Origin: Candidatus Dadabacteria bacterium
GTDB taxonomy: Bacteria; Desulfobacterota_D; UBA1144; Nemesobacterales; Nemesobacteraceae
Direction of reading: 5' to 3'
DNA: 64,000 nucleotides
NCBI GenBank assembly: GCA_951812945.1
Contig: CATOTB010000001.1
Span: forward strand, 62,001 to 126,000
In this document: piece after piece, positions 34,576 through 43,279 of the stretch
Position numbering within the stretch: position 1 is the first letter of the stretch
Layout of the letters: each line of letters begins with the position of its first letter
Position numbers and translations under genes: made by a program
The notes under the pieces: generated by a model
Told to the model about the DNA's origin: nothing
What the model saw: the letters and a program-made list of their open reading frames with translations, nothing else
Database searches by the model: none

Positions 34576-34979
34576 TTTACGAATTCTTCTAAGATCTTGC
34601 GTAACTTTTTATCTTGGGAATGTCGGAGAAGCATGAATATCATTCCGGCAAAATCCTTTTTGATTTCTCCGTCAAGGCTTCTGTAAAGCTTGACGAGCAT
34701 CTTCTCCTCGTTTGTGAGAACTTCGAGCTCCTGCTCGGATATGGCCTCTTTTTCGATGAATCTTTTGAGCCTCTCCGCCCTTGAAACGCTCCATATTTCC
34801 TCAATCTTGACTCCCAGGATTGAAGATATCTGTTGACAGCGGTCAAAAGAGGGCGCATCAACCTTTCCAGTTTCAAGCTGATGTATGTACACGCTTGAGA
34901 CTTCAAGAGATCGAGCTAGGTTCTCCTGCGTAATTTTTTTCCTTTTTCTTACCCTCTTTAGGTAATCACCAAATTTCAT
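34566..34979 (-). CDS. XRE-family transcriptional regulator
   Basis: This 137-residue protein has an N-terminal Cro/C1-type helix-turn-helix (residues 3-60, KITQENLARSLEVSSVYIHQLETGK) and a charged helical C-terminal half of unknown role. It starts at the ATG at 34979 behind GGAGGAG with 6 nt spacing. It is the first gene of a three-gene overlapping operon. A likely role is control of that operon, possibly with input from the membrane protein. Confidence 0.8.
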   Translation of the reverse strand: MKFGDYLKRVRKRKKITQENLARSLEVSSVYIHQLETGKVDAPSFDRCQQISSILGVKIEEIWSVSRAERLKRFIEKEAISEQELEVLTNEEKMLVKLYRSLDGEIKKDFAGMIFMLLRHSQDKKLRKILEEFVKCA

Positions 34980-35099
34980 TCAAAACTCCTCCGAGAATAA
35001 AACAGTCCTATGTATGCTAAGTCTAACCTAATGTATATAACAAAACAATTTGTTAAGACGCACCTTAGCTGAGGAGGTTGCAGGGGCAGAAGGAAAAAA

Positions 35100-35543
35100 T
35101 CAGAACGATGCGCAGGTGTTTATTACTTGACGTAAAACCGCTCCCTGGGCAAACCTTTGTTTGTATTGCTCAACAATCGTGTCTATTTTGGGAGCGGAAT
35201 CGGAATCCGGCGAGACGAGAATTATAAGCACTTTCGTATACTCTTTTATAAGCGTTCCGGTGGAATCTGTGTACTGTCCACGGGCGTCCAAAACGGTAAG
35301 ACCAGCTGGAAATTGCTCAGTGACGGTGTCTTCAAGAAACTCGCTCCACGCATCTTCACTCACGGCCATGGGATCATGCCCGTCCCCGCGTCCGAAAAAG
35401 AGCCTGTATTCGGTATACGATTCGGTGCCTTCCGGACATGGGGTTGTCTGGGCCTCGGAAGAACATGACAGGATAAAGGCGCAGGCCGCAAGAATCGCAA
35501 CGGTGGTGAAAGTGGCAGCAGTCCGATTAAGCGTCTTTAACAT
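35100..35543 (-). CDS. DUF3574 family predicted lipoprotein
   Basis: This 147-residue protein has a lipoprotein-like signal (two candidate boxes, ILAAC and FILSC) followed by a domain matching DUF3574. The segments YRLFFGRGDG, WSEFLEDTVTEQFPAGLTVLDARGQY and EYTKVLIILV are conserved in that family. Function is unknown. The frame is open 42 codons further upstream into the tRNA gene, but the ATG at 35543 has GGGGAGG at 6 nt and begins a proper signal peptide. tRNA-Phe lies 68 nt upstream on the same strand. Confidence 0.78.
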   Translation of the reverse strand: MLKTLNRTAATFTTVAILAACAFILSCSSEAQTTPCPEGTESYTEYRLFFGRGDGHDPMAVSEDAWSEFLEDTVTEQFPAGLTVLDARGQYTDSTGTLIKEYTKVLIILVSPDSDSAPKIDTIVEQYKQRFAQGAVLRQVINTCASF

Positions 35544-35611
35544 AATCAACCTCCCCAATCGGAGAGACGGAAGGATTCCGCTCACTCCATAAGAACACAA
35601 CAGAAATAATG

Positions 35612-35684
<73 letters not shown>

Positions 35685-35758
35685 AGAAACAAACGGGCTT
35701 TAATTCTACCCGAAGAAAATATTTCGTTTCAAGGAAGAACACCTCCTTATCCATAAAC

Positions 35759-35777
35759 AAAGGGGCCCCGGCCCTTT
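35759..35777 (-). terminator. Possible terminator downstream of the porin gene
   Basis: A 6-bp stem AAAGGG/CCCTTT with a 7-nt GC loop lies about 90 nt after the porin stop, followed on the minus strand by the end of the stem and TGTTTA. The T-run is imperfect. Confidence 0.4.
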
Positions 35778-35866
35778 TCTAAAGAACCGAAGCCCCCTTG
35801 AACACAGAAAAAAGAGGTATGGAGAGATGGTTTTTTTTCTTCTGCGTTGTGGTTATTTCCCTTTAT

Positions 35867-36967
35867 CTATACGTCAAGCCAGTAAAGAAGCTGTACGGCA
35901 AATCCGTGCTGATCCTCTTCGCCGGCGAAATGAGTGTCGTCGCCGTCCGCCTTGTCGTACCTGTACTCAAGCCTCGTCTCGAAGTTTCCCACAGACTCGA
36001 AAGGAGTCAGTATGAGCGTCGAGGTAAACTCGTAGAGCTCGAGCTCCGGAGTATCAACTCTCTCCGAATCGTCAACGTACTCACCCCTGAGGGCAAGGGT
36101 TATGGCGTCTGAAAGACTTGCTATCGCGTAACCCGCAAAACCCCAGCGGTCTCCACCAGCGTCATGCGATGTATACTCGAAATCGGCAACTAGCGTCACA
36201 CTATCCGCGATGGTCATTGTACCCACGACGGTAACTAGGGTCCTAGTATCACCATCCGTATCACCGAAGTACCCCGTAACGCCAAGCCAGCCGTCGTTCG
36301 GGAAATTAAGCGCTATCTGCGATTCAAACGTTTTGCCGTCATCAGCATCATCAAGCGCGTCCCAGTCGTTGCTCAGGCCGAGTGTGAAATCAAGCGATCC
36401 GGTACTGAACGTGGCCCGCACACCACTGTGCGCAAACGGGATCTTGTAGAAAAGCAGGGATCTCGTTATGTTGGTGTTGTCCTTTGCCTCTATAAGCTCC
36501 CAGCCGGCAAGCGTGGTGAACTGACCGGCGTAGATGTTAAGAGTATTTCCGCCCCCGGGAATGAGCACGTTTATGTAAGCCTGGTAGGGACTTACAGCAC
36601 CGTCTGTGGGATCACCTTCGTCGTTGTAAACGCTTCCGAAACCGAACCCAAGCCGCTCAGACTGTTCGCCGAAAAGAACATCCGCCCTGAAACCCACCTG
36701 ATCCATTACTCCTTCGCCGACGGTCGGAACTTTTTCTAGCGAAAGGGTGATGGCATCTATCGAAAAATCGTTATGTTCGGGATAAAGACCCCTCTCAGGT
36801 ATATCCCCTCCAACTTCTCCATTCGAAACGTACTGATAGGTCGTGTCAAGCGAGACGCCGAGCCCGATCGATCCTCCGAGATCAACGGCGCTTGCCTTCG
36901 GAGCCGCAAACTGGGCCCCGAGCAGCAAAACCGCTGCGATCATCAATTTAGAAACTATACTTCTCAT
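35867..36967 (-). CDS. Outer-membrane beta-barrel protein (porin-like)
   Basis: This is a 366-residue protein with a clear signal peptide (cleavage near AAPKASA-VD, about residue 27). It has many alternating amphipathic strands rich in aromatic and acidic residues, ending in YWLDV. The TLNIYAGQFTTLAGWELIEAKDNTNITRSLLFYKIPFAHSGVRA stretch resembles BBP2-type beta-barrel porins. It follows amt by 52 nt on the same strand, so it is probably transcribed from the nitrogen-regulated amt promoter and may pass small nitrogen compounds through the outer membrane. Confidence 0.8.
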   Translation of the reverse strand: MRSIVSKLMIAAVLLLGAQFAAPKASAVDLGGSIGLGVSLDTTYQYVSNGEVGGDIPERGLYPEHNDFSIDAITLSLEKVPTVGEGVMDQVGFRADVLFGEQSERLGFGFGSVYNDEGDPTDGAVSPYQAYINVLIPGGGNTLNIYAGQFTTLAGWELIEAKDNTNITRSLLFYKIPFAHSGVRATFSTGSLDFTLGLSNDWDALDDADDGKTFESQIALNFPNDGWLGVTGYFGDTDGDTRTLVTVVGTMTIADSVTLVADFEYTSHDAGGDRWGFAGYAIASLSDAITLALRGEYVDDSERVDTPELELYEFTSTLILTPFESVGNFETRLEYRYDKADGDDTHFAGEEDQHGFAVQLLYWLDV

Positions 36968-37019
36968 TTTTCTCCTCCTAATAGAGTTATTATTTTCCTT
37001 TTTCCCTGTTCTTACGCTA

Positions 37020-38372
37020 TCAGATCTCCGATGCGGCCTGGAAATCCGGATAGGACTCCATTCCGTGCTCGGTTATGTCCAGTCCTCTTCTCTCCTCTTC
37101 CTCGCTTACCCTTATCCCTATAGCCATCTTTATGGCGTAGAAGATGATGAAGGCGCAGACAACCGTGAAGGCACCGTATGCCAGAACTCCGATAAGCTGG
37201 ACCATAAAGCTGAAATCAGGTCCTCCGAAGATCCCCACCGCGAGAGTTCCCCAGATACCGCAGACGAGGTGAACTGAAATCGCACCCACCGGATCATCTA
37301 TTCTTATCTTGTCAAAGAAGCTGACAGCAAAAACTACTATTATTCCGGCCACAAGTCCTATGATGACCGCCTCCCCGGGACTAACCACATCGGCTCCCGC
37401 CGTGATTCCAACAAGACCCGCGAGCACACCATTTAAGGCCATTGAAAGGTCAGGGTACTTAAAGGTCCCCCACGACGTGAAAGCCGCTCCCAAAGCGCCA
37501 GCCGCAGCCGCAAGCGAAGTCGTCACTATGACAAGTGAAATCAGCTCCGGATCCGCGCTCAGCACCGAACCGCCGTTAAAACCGAACCATCCCATCCAGA
37601 GCAAGAACACACCGATGGCAAGAAGAGGTAGCGAATGACCGGGAATCGGTCTCATCGCTCCCGAGGCAAGGTATTTCCCTATACGCGGGCCGAGAAGATA
37701 GGCCCCGACAAGTCCTCCCCATCCGCCGACGCTGTGAACAAGCGTGGAACCGGCGAAATCGTAGAAACCCATCTGATCAAGCCATCCGCCGCCCCACTTC
37801 CAGGAGCCCGCTATGGGATACACGATTGCGACGAATATGGTCGCGAAGATAAGAAAACTGGAAAGCTTTATTCGCTCCGCTACCGCTCCGGAAACAATGG
37901 TGGCCGCCGTTGCGGCAAACATCGCCTGGAATATGAAATCGGTGTAGTAGGTGTAGCCACCGTCGGCATACTCTATAAGCCCCTCCGCCCCGGCCGGTGC
38001 GGAAATACCGAAACCCGCGAACCCGAAGATACCGCCACCTATAATACCAAAATCTCCCGGGTACATAAGGTTAAAACCCATAAGGGCGTAAGTGAGAATA
38101 CCCGCCGAGATGATAAACGTGTTTTTAAACAGTATGTTTACTGTGTTCTTCGATCTGGTAAGTCCAGTCTCAAGAGTGGCAAATCCGAGATGCATTATAA
38201 AAACAAGAAAAGTAGCTAACAGCATCCATACGTTGTTCGCCACGAAAACCGAGTGGGCCGAACCGTCTGACGCAAAAGCCGAATAGCCCCCCAGAACAAT
38301 AAAAGCGAAAACCGATAGAAACAGCACGCGGTTGCATCCGAAAGGTTTTCTCAAAAAATCTGCGATATTCAT
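37020..38372 (-). CDS. amt: Ammonium transporter
   Basis: This is an Amt/MEP/Rh channel of 450 residues with a cleavable signal sequence (ending near GGYSAFAS) and eleven membrane helices, for uptake of ammonium through the inner membrane. The twin-His pore residues lie in TLVHSVGGWGG and AISVHLVCGIWG. The C-terminal tail EEEERRGLDITEHGMESYPDF is the conserved regulatory end that binds GlnK. No glnK is adjacent. An upstream in-frame ATG at 38387 overlaps the ribosome site: GGAGGAG lies 6 nt before the ATG at 38372, which I take as the start. A sigma-54-type promoter lies upstream. Confidence 0.95.
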   Translation of the reverse strand: MNIADFLRKPFGCNRVLFLSVFAFIVLGGYSAFASDGSAHSVFVANNVWMLLATFLVFIMHLGFATLETGLTRSKNTVNILFKNTFIISAGILTYALMGFNLMYPGDFGIIGGGIFGFAGFGISAPAGAEGLIEYADGGYTYYTDFIFQAMFAATAATIVSGAVAERIKLSSFLIFATIFVAIVYPIAGSWKWGGGWLDQMGFYDFAGSTLVHSVGGWGGLVGAYLLGPRIGKYLASGAMRPIPGHSLPLLAIGVFLLWMGWFGFNGGSVLSADPELISLVIVTTSLAAAAGALGAAFTSWGTFKYPDLSMALNGVLAGLVGITAGADVVSPGEAVIIGLVAGIIVVFAVSFFDKIRIDDPVGAISVHLVCGIWGTLAVGIFGGPDFSFMVQLIGVLAYGAFTVVCAFIIFYAIKMAIGIRVSEEEERRGLDITEHGMESYPDFQAASEI

Positions 38373-38417
38373 AACCAACTCCTCCATGTTTGGACAATTT
38401 TCTTCTCAACACCTTTT

Positions 38418-38434
38418 TGCAATTAAGGGGCCAC
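38418..38434 (-). promoter_or_regulatory. Sigma-54 (RpoN) promoter of amt
   Basis: Read on the minus strand, GTGGCCCCTTAATTGCA fits the -24/-12 consensus: GG and GC are separated by exactly 10 nt, and TGGC and TTGCA are intact. Transcription would start near 38407, about 35 nt before the amt ATG. This fits nitrogen control by an NtrC-type activator. Confidence 0.7.
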
Positions 38435-38552
38435 AAAAACGAAAGGGCAGGGATATTGACGCTAACCCCCTGACATAATTAGAAAAAATTAAATTTCCAA
38501 CACCTTCGGATTTTTGAGTAGAATTAGAACCTGTAAACAATGCCTAAAAAAT

Positions 38553-38567
38553 GTGCACGGCGTGCAC
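38553..38567. promoter_or_regulatory. Perfect 15-bp palindrome, candidate activator site
   Basis: GTGCACG-G-CGTGCAC lies about 150 nt upstream of the predicted sigma-54 start of amt, a normal enhancer distance. Half-sites TGCAC/GTGCA match those of NtrC sites, but the centre is 3 nt instead of 7. It could instead regulate fmt, which starts 86 nt away on the other strand. Confidence 0.5.
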
Positions 38568-38652
38568 CGAAAAAAACCGTTTAGAATAAGATTGCGCGCA
38601 GGCACAAGGAAATGGAGGCAGAAGCGGTAGCTTCTCGCAAGGACACGGAAAA

Positions 38653-39585
38653 ATGAGAATTCTCTTCGCCGGAACGCCGGAATTCGCCGTACCGTCACTC
38701 TTGACGCTTTGCGACTCACCTCACGAGGTAATCGCGCTTCTCTCAATGCCGGACAGGCCGAGAGGCAGAAGCCGAAAGCCCATATGGCCGGAGACAAAAA
38801 AAGTCGCTATGGAGCACGGAGTGCCGGTTTTTCAGCCCCAGGACTTAAAAACACCCGAATTCGAAGAGACACTGAAGTCCCTTTCCCCCGATCTCATAGC
38901 GGTTGCGGCCTACGGAAAGATACTCCCCGCCACCGTGCTTGACGCACCCCCTCTCGGTTGCGTGAACGTTCACGCATCGCTGCTCCCCAGCTACAGAGGG
39001 GCAGCCCCCATTAACTGGGCCATAGCAAAAGGAGAGAAAAAAACGGGAGTTACGATCATGCAGATTGACGAGGGATTGGACACGGGAGACATCCTCGCTC
39101 AAAGGGAGGTGCGGATAGGGGATGAGGAAACCGCCGAACAGCTTTCAAAAAGACTCTCCCGCGATGGAGCACAGCTTCTTTTGGAAACGGTCGACCGCAT
39201 TGCAAAAAATGAAATATCTCCCGTAAAGCAGGATCCGGCCGTGGCCACCTACGCACCTCTTCTCTCGAGAAAAGACGGCGAAGTCGACTGGAACCGGGAC
39301 GCAGAAGAGATAAGAAACCTGGTCAGGGCGATGACTCCATGGCCGTGTGCCCACACCACGCTCGGGGGGAAAAACCTTAAGATATTAAGGGCGCTTTCGG
39401 GCCCGGGGCAGGGAGAACCCGGAGAAATAGTATCGGTCGGGGGCGAAAGCTTGGATGTTGCAACGGGCAATGGGATTCTGCGGATACTCTCCCTCCAGAT
39501 CGAAGGCGGGAGGATAATGGACGCCTCCGAATTCATGCGGGGAAGAAGAGACCTTCGGGAAGGGCAGTTCGTAGGAGTTGCCTGA
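38653..39585 (+). CDS. fmt: Methionyl-tRNA formyltransferase
   Basis: This 310-residue enzyme formylates initiator Met-tRNA using 10-formyltetrahydrofolate. The N-terminal formyltransferase domain shows FAGTPEFAVPSL, PDRPRGR, the catalytic NVHASLLPSYRGAAPINWAI with Asn and His, and the DEGLDTGDIL loop. The C-terminal OB-like domain follows from about residue 205. It begins at the ATG at 38653. A peptide deformylase gene, often adjacent, is not present here. Confidence 0.95.
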   Translation: MRILFAGTPEFAVPSLLTLCDSPHEVIALLSMPDRPRGRSRKPIWPETKKVAMEHGVPVFQPQDLKTPEFEETLKSLSPDLIAVAAYGKILPATVLDAPPLGCVNVHASLLPSYRGAAPINWAIAKGEKKTGVTIMQIDEGLDTGDILAQREVRIGDEETAEQLSKRLSRDGAQLLLETVDRIAKNEISPVKQDPAVATYAPLLSRKDGEVDWNRDAEEIRNLVRAMTPWPCAHTTLGGKNLKILRALSGPGQGEPGEIVSVGGESLDVATGNGILRILSLQIEGGRIMDASEFMRGRRDLREGQFVGVA

Positions 39586-39591
39586 GGCTCC

Positions 39592-39960
39592 CTATGTCCT
39601 GATTGAGATCTCGAAAGTTCCTATGTTCACTTTGCCGGCGAGTCCGCATTTCCAGCAAAGATCCGTAGCGTGAGTTTTTGACCTCGCGGGAACGAGCAGG
39701 ACAAGCTGAGCAGAAAGCTCCGAGAGTTCTTTCCAGTACTCGCTTCTTTTCTCGTCGATAGTGGCTTCGGTCTCAACTTCAATGATCTGTACGACTTGTC
39801 CGTAGGAACCGAGAATTATGTCGGGAAAGAAACCCTCGAACTCGCAGAGCTGCTCTCCCCCGGGGTTGGTGCGGATCTCCTTGTAAAGCGAGGAGTACTT
39901 GTTCTCCACCTGCTTTATTACCCAGTCGTGCATGAACTTCTCCTCATCCGGAATTTTCAT
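39592..39960 (-). CDS. Uncharacterised protein with PD-(D/E)xK-like pattern
   Basis: This is a 122-residue protein that I do not recognise as a named family. FFPDIILGSYGQVVQIIEVETEATI has the PD...ExE spacing of the PD-(D/E)xK nuclease core, and one CWKCG motif lies near the C-terminus (residues about 107-111). Its start overlaps the 3' end of nadK by 17 nt, so the two are coupled. Nuclease activity is only a possibility. It converges with fmt, 6 nt apart. Confidence 0.6.
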   Translation of the reverse strand: MKIPDEEKFMHDWVIKQVENKYSSLYKEIRTNPGGEQLCEFEGFFPDIILGSYGQVVQIIEVETEATIDEKRSEYWKELSELSAQLVLLVPARSKTHATDLCWKCGLAGKVNIGTFEISIRT

Positions 39961-40810
39961 ATCTTCCGCTCCACATAAGCTTTGTTTTCAGAATATTGAA
40001 ATAATCCCTGAAAGGAGATTTTATGATGTTCACGTAACTCTCAGAACTTTCAAGGATAACATCGTCGCCAAGATAAAGAGGTACTCCCACCTGACCGTCA
40101 AGAGTGAGATAGGTGTTCTGTATGTCGGTAAGCACCTTTGTCCTTATTCTTTTCGTGTTGGGCACCACAATGGGCCTGTTGGTGAGAATATGCGGACATA
40201 TGGGGGTAACGGTTATCACGGGCAGAGTGGGATAAATTATCGGCCCGCCCGCAGAAAGAGAATAGGCAGTTGAACCGGTAGGGGTCGCGAAAATGATTCC
40301 GTCAGCCTTGAAGGTCGTTACGTATTTTTCCTCTATATATATGGAGAGGTCCACTACCTTGGAAATGGGACCGTTGTTGATCACGATGTCGTTTAGCACC
40401 TTAAACTCTTCCCGCTCTCCGTCCTTTCTGGCTACGTAGCACGATATCATGTCCCTCCTCTCGATCTCGTAATCTCCGGCGAGTACTCTTTCCATCATCG
40501 GAAAAAACTCATCCACGGTAAATTCCGTGAGAAATCCGAGCCCGCCGAGGTTGCAGCCGAGTATTGAAACGTCGTTTCCCTGCACCAAGCGGGAAACCCA
40601 GATAAAGGAACCGTCGCCGCCGAACACGACTATTATGTCAACGGTCGCAGCCAGGTCCCGTTCCGCAAGCAGGTTCTCCGCATCTATGCTCCGTCCAAGC
40701 CTTTCCTCAACGAAAAACTCTATATCTCTTTCGCGAAGCCACCCGCACAGCCTCCTGGCAATATCGTAGACTTCCGCGCTGTCCTTTTTCCCAGTTATAC
40801 CGAACTTCAA
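39944..40810 (-). CDS. nadK: NAD kinase
   Basis: This 288-residue enzyme phosphorylates NAD to NADP. The GGDGSFIWVSR loop, NLGGLGFLTEF, FKVLNDIVINNG and the FKADGIIFATPTGSTAYSLSAGGPI signature are all present. Its start overlaps the end of prfB by 4 nt, giving a prfB-nadK-(hypothetical) operon. Confidence 0.95.
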   Translation of the reverse strand: MKFGITGKKDSAEVYDIARRLCGWLRERDIEFFVEERLGRSIDAENLLAERDLAATVDIIVVFGGDGSFIWVSRLVQGNDVSILGCNLGGLGFLTEFTVDEFFPMMERVLAGDYEIERRDMISCYVARKDGEREEFKVLNDIVINNGPISKVVDLSIYIEEKYVTTFKADGIIFATPTGSTAYSLSAGGPIIYPTLPVITVTPICPHILTNRPIVVPNTKRIRTKVLTDIQNTYLTLDGQVGVPLYLGDDVILESSESYVNIIKSPFRDYFNILKTKLMWSGRYENSG

Positions 40811-41929
40811 GTTGCTTCCTCCCCTAGATTCTCAGTCACGTTATGCAAAAGATATGATTGTATGAAATCGTCTATCTGCCCGTCAAGTACCGCGTCAATT
40901 CCCGAGGACTCGAAATCGGTGCGGTGGTCCTTCACCATGCGGTAAGGATGCAGAACGTATGATCTTATCTGACTTCCCCAGCCGATCTCCATTTTCGAGG
41001 AATTTAGCTCTTCTTCTTTTTGCCTTTCCTCCATTCTCCTAAGTTCGTAAAGCCTCGCCTTAAGCATCTTAAAAGCACTTTCCTTATTCTGGCGCTGAGA
41101 TCTTTCGTTCTGACAGCTTACTACTATCCCTGTGGGAATATGTGTGATTCGTACCGCGGAATCAGTCTTGTTAACGTGCTGACCACCCGCCCCGCTCGCG
41201 CGGTAAGTGTCAATCCTGAGGTCTTTTTCCTCTACGTTCACCTCTATCGAATCATCTATTTCGGGAGAAACGAAAACCGAGGCAAACGACGTATGCCTTC
41301 TCTTGTTCGAATCATAGGGTGATATTCTCACCAGCCTGTGAACCCCGGTTTCCGCCTTGAGATAACCGAATGCAAACTTCCCCTGAGCAAGTATAGTGGC
41401 GCTTTTCAAACCGGCTTCCTCTCCGTCCTGAGTTTCGAGCAGTTTTACGGAAAACCCTTTCCTCTCGGCATACCTAAGGTACATGCGAAGAAGCATCTCC
41501 GCCCAGTCCTGAGCTTCCGTTCCTCCCGCCCCGGCGGTTACGGATATGATGGCGTTTCGCGCGTCGTCGGGGCCGCCGAGAATCCGGGCAAACTCAAGTT
41601 CGGAAAGTCTCGCATCAACGGACGCAAGCATGTGGTGTGCCTCTTCAATCGAGTCCTGATCGTCCTCACCGACCGCAAGTTCGAAAAGGCAAACCGCGTC
41701 CTCCATGTCGGAGCGGAGCTTTTCGAATCCCGAAACACAGTCCTTTATTTCGGACTGCTCCTGAAGCGTTTTGCGCGCTATCTCGGGATTATCCCAAAAC
41801 CCCAGGCCCGCCGTAATTTTTTCAAGTTCTTTGAGTCTTTTAGTCTTGGCAGGCAGGTCAAAGACAGTCTCCTGTCCTGTCGATCCTGCTTCTCAGATCC
41901 TCTATTAAACCGGGCAGTTCTTCTCTCAT
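40807..41929 (-). CDS. prfB: Peptide chain release factor 2 with programmed +1 frameshift
   Basis: RF2 recognises UGA and UAA stop codons. The gene is in two frames: 23 codons from the ATG at 41929 to an in-frame TGA (41860-41858), then the +1 frame to 40807, giving about 373 residues after the shift. The second part carries the GGQ loop (SGAGGQHVNKTDSAVRITH) and SPYDSNKRRHTSFASV. The TGA lies in the classic CTTTGAC context. The start has a full AAGGAGGT at 7 nt. The nadK gene overlaps its end. The apparent frame break is regulation, not damage. Confidence 0.93.
41857..41873 (-). promoter_or_regulatory. RF2 autoregulatory +1 frameshift site
   Basis: Reading on the minus strand, an internal Shine-Dalgarno-like AGGAG is followed after 5 nt by CTT-TGA-C. 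When RF2 is scarce, the ribosome slips forward one base at CTT and continues in the long frame. Confidence 0.9.
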
Positions 41930-41958
41930 CTGAGATACCTCCTTAAACGCACCGAAAG

Positions 41959-41986
41959 ATAGTACGCAAATAACCCGTGAATTCAA
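41959..41986 (-). promoter_or_regulatory. Promoter of the prfB-nadK operon
   Basis: On the minus strand, TTGAAT (41986-41981) and TACTAT (41964-41959) are separated by 16 nt. This predicts a leader of about 23 nt before the prfB ATG. Confidence 0.55.
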
Positions 41987-42081
41987 AAAAACGGCACGCG
42001 GATCAATTGAAACACTTCCCGTTTGTGGGTATGTTACCCGCTTTGATTCAATCCCTTAACTATGTGAGGAGAAACACCGAA

Positions 42082-43221
42082 ATGAAAAGATTGCTGCTGA
42101 CTCCGGGCCCCGTAGCGGTCTCAAGCGAAATAATGGTTGAGATGGCAAAACCGCTCATTCATCACAGAACTAAAGAGTTTGAAGCAATATTCGAGCGGAC
42201 AAGAGAAGGGCTGAAACATATTTTCCAGACCGAAAACGAAGTTTTCATACTGGCAGCTTCGGGAACCGGCGCCATGGAAGGAGCGGTTGTGAACACCCTC
42301 TGCGCAGGCGATAAGGTGATCACGGTAAACGGCGGAAAGTTCGGTGAGAGGTGGGGGAAAATTGCAAGGGCTTACGGACTTGAGGTAGATGAGATAGAAG
42401 TTACATGGGGCGAGGCGGTTTCACCCGCAATCATAGAGGAAAAACTTGATAGCGACCCCTCGATAAGGGCGGTCCTGATGCAGGCGAGCGAAACCTCGAC
42501 AGGCGTGAAGCATCCTACCGAGCAGGTCGCGGCGATTACCTCGAAAAGAGACGACGTGCTGCTTATAGTTGACGGCATAACAGCCGTAGGTGTGTTTCCT
42601 CTTCCGTTTGACGAACTGGGAGTAGATGTTCTCGTGGGCGGCTCGCAGAAGGCTTTCATGCTTCCCCCGGGGCTTTCATTTGCGGCGATGAGCGAGAAAG
42701 CCTGGGAATTTAACAAAACCTCGGATCTTCCGAAGTTCTATCTCAACTTTGCCGATTACCAAAAAAGTGCCCAGAAAAACACGACGCCCTGGACCCCCGC
42801 CGTCACACTCATAGTCGGCCTCGGCAAGGTGATAGAGGGATTCATGGAAGAGGGAATGGAAAACATTTACAGAAAACGCCAAGCCATGTCGCTTGCGACT
42901 CGCGAGGCTCTCGGAGCTATCAACATAGATCTTTTCACCACCGATGAGGCAAGCCCAGCTCTCACCGTGGGAGTAGCGCCCGAAGAAATAGGAGCGGGAA
43001 AAATCATCTCCGAGCTTCAGAGTAAATACCGGATGACCGTCGCCGGCGGACAGGACCACGCCAAGGGAAAAATCTTCAGGGTATCCCATATAGGAGATGT
43101 TGACCGAAACGACATGGTGGCGTTTGTCTCGGCACTTGAGTCTGTTCTGAAATCCCTGGGACACGATTTCACAGGTGGAGCCGGCGTTTCCAAAGTTTCG
43201 GAAATACTGGCAACAGCGTAA
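42082..43221 (+). CDS. Alanine-glyoxylate / serine-pyruvate type aminotransferase
   Basis: This class V PLP aminotransferase has 379 residues. It begins with the typical MKRLLLTPGPVAVSSEI; HHRTKEFEAIF and AASGTGAMEGAV follow, then IVDGITAVGVFPLPFDELGVDVLVGGSQKAFMLPPG with the PLP lysine. Family members use alanine or serine as amino donor and glyoxylate or pyruvate as acceptor, and in bacteria often serve serine or glycine metabolism. The frame extends 35 codons upstream, but the ATG at 42082 has GAGGAG upstream (10 nt) and the conserved N-terminus. No serA follows. Confidence 0.9.
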   Translation: MKRLLLTPGPVAVSSEIMVEMAKPLIHHRTKEFEAIFERTREGLKHIFQTENEVFILAASGTGAMEGAVVNTLCAGDKVITVNGGKFGERWGKIARAYGLEVDEIEVTWGEAVSPAIIEEKLDSDPSIRAVLMQASETSTGVKHPTEQVAAITSKRDDVLLIVDGITAVGVFPLPFDELGVDVLVGGSQKAFMLPPGLSFAAMSEKAWEFNKTSDLPKFYLNFADYQKSAQKNTTPWTPAVTLIVGLGKVIEGFMEEGMENIYRKRQAMSLATREALGAINIDLFTTDEASPALTVGVAPEEIGAGKIISELQSKYRMTVAGGQDHAKGKIFRVSHIGDVDRNDMVAFVSALESVLKSLGHDFTGGAGVSKVSEILATA

Positions 43222-43279
43222 CTGCCGTTATTGCTGTTACATCCGGGGACCAGGCAAACCGAATCTTGCCAGCACTACC

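Noticed and set aside
38553..38567. Calling the palindrome a canonical NtrC site
   Set aside because: Half-sites fit but the centre is 3 nt rather than 7, so it is listed only as a candidate activator site.
40807..41929. prfB as a pseudogene
   Set aside because: The frame break is at the known programmed +1 site with all its elements.
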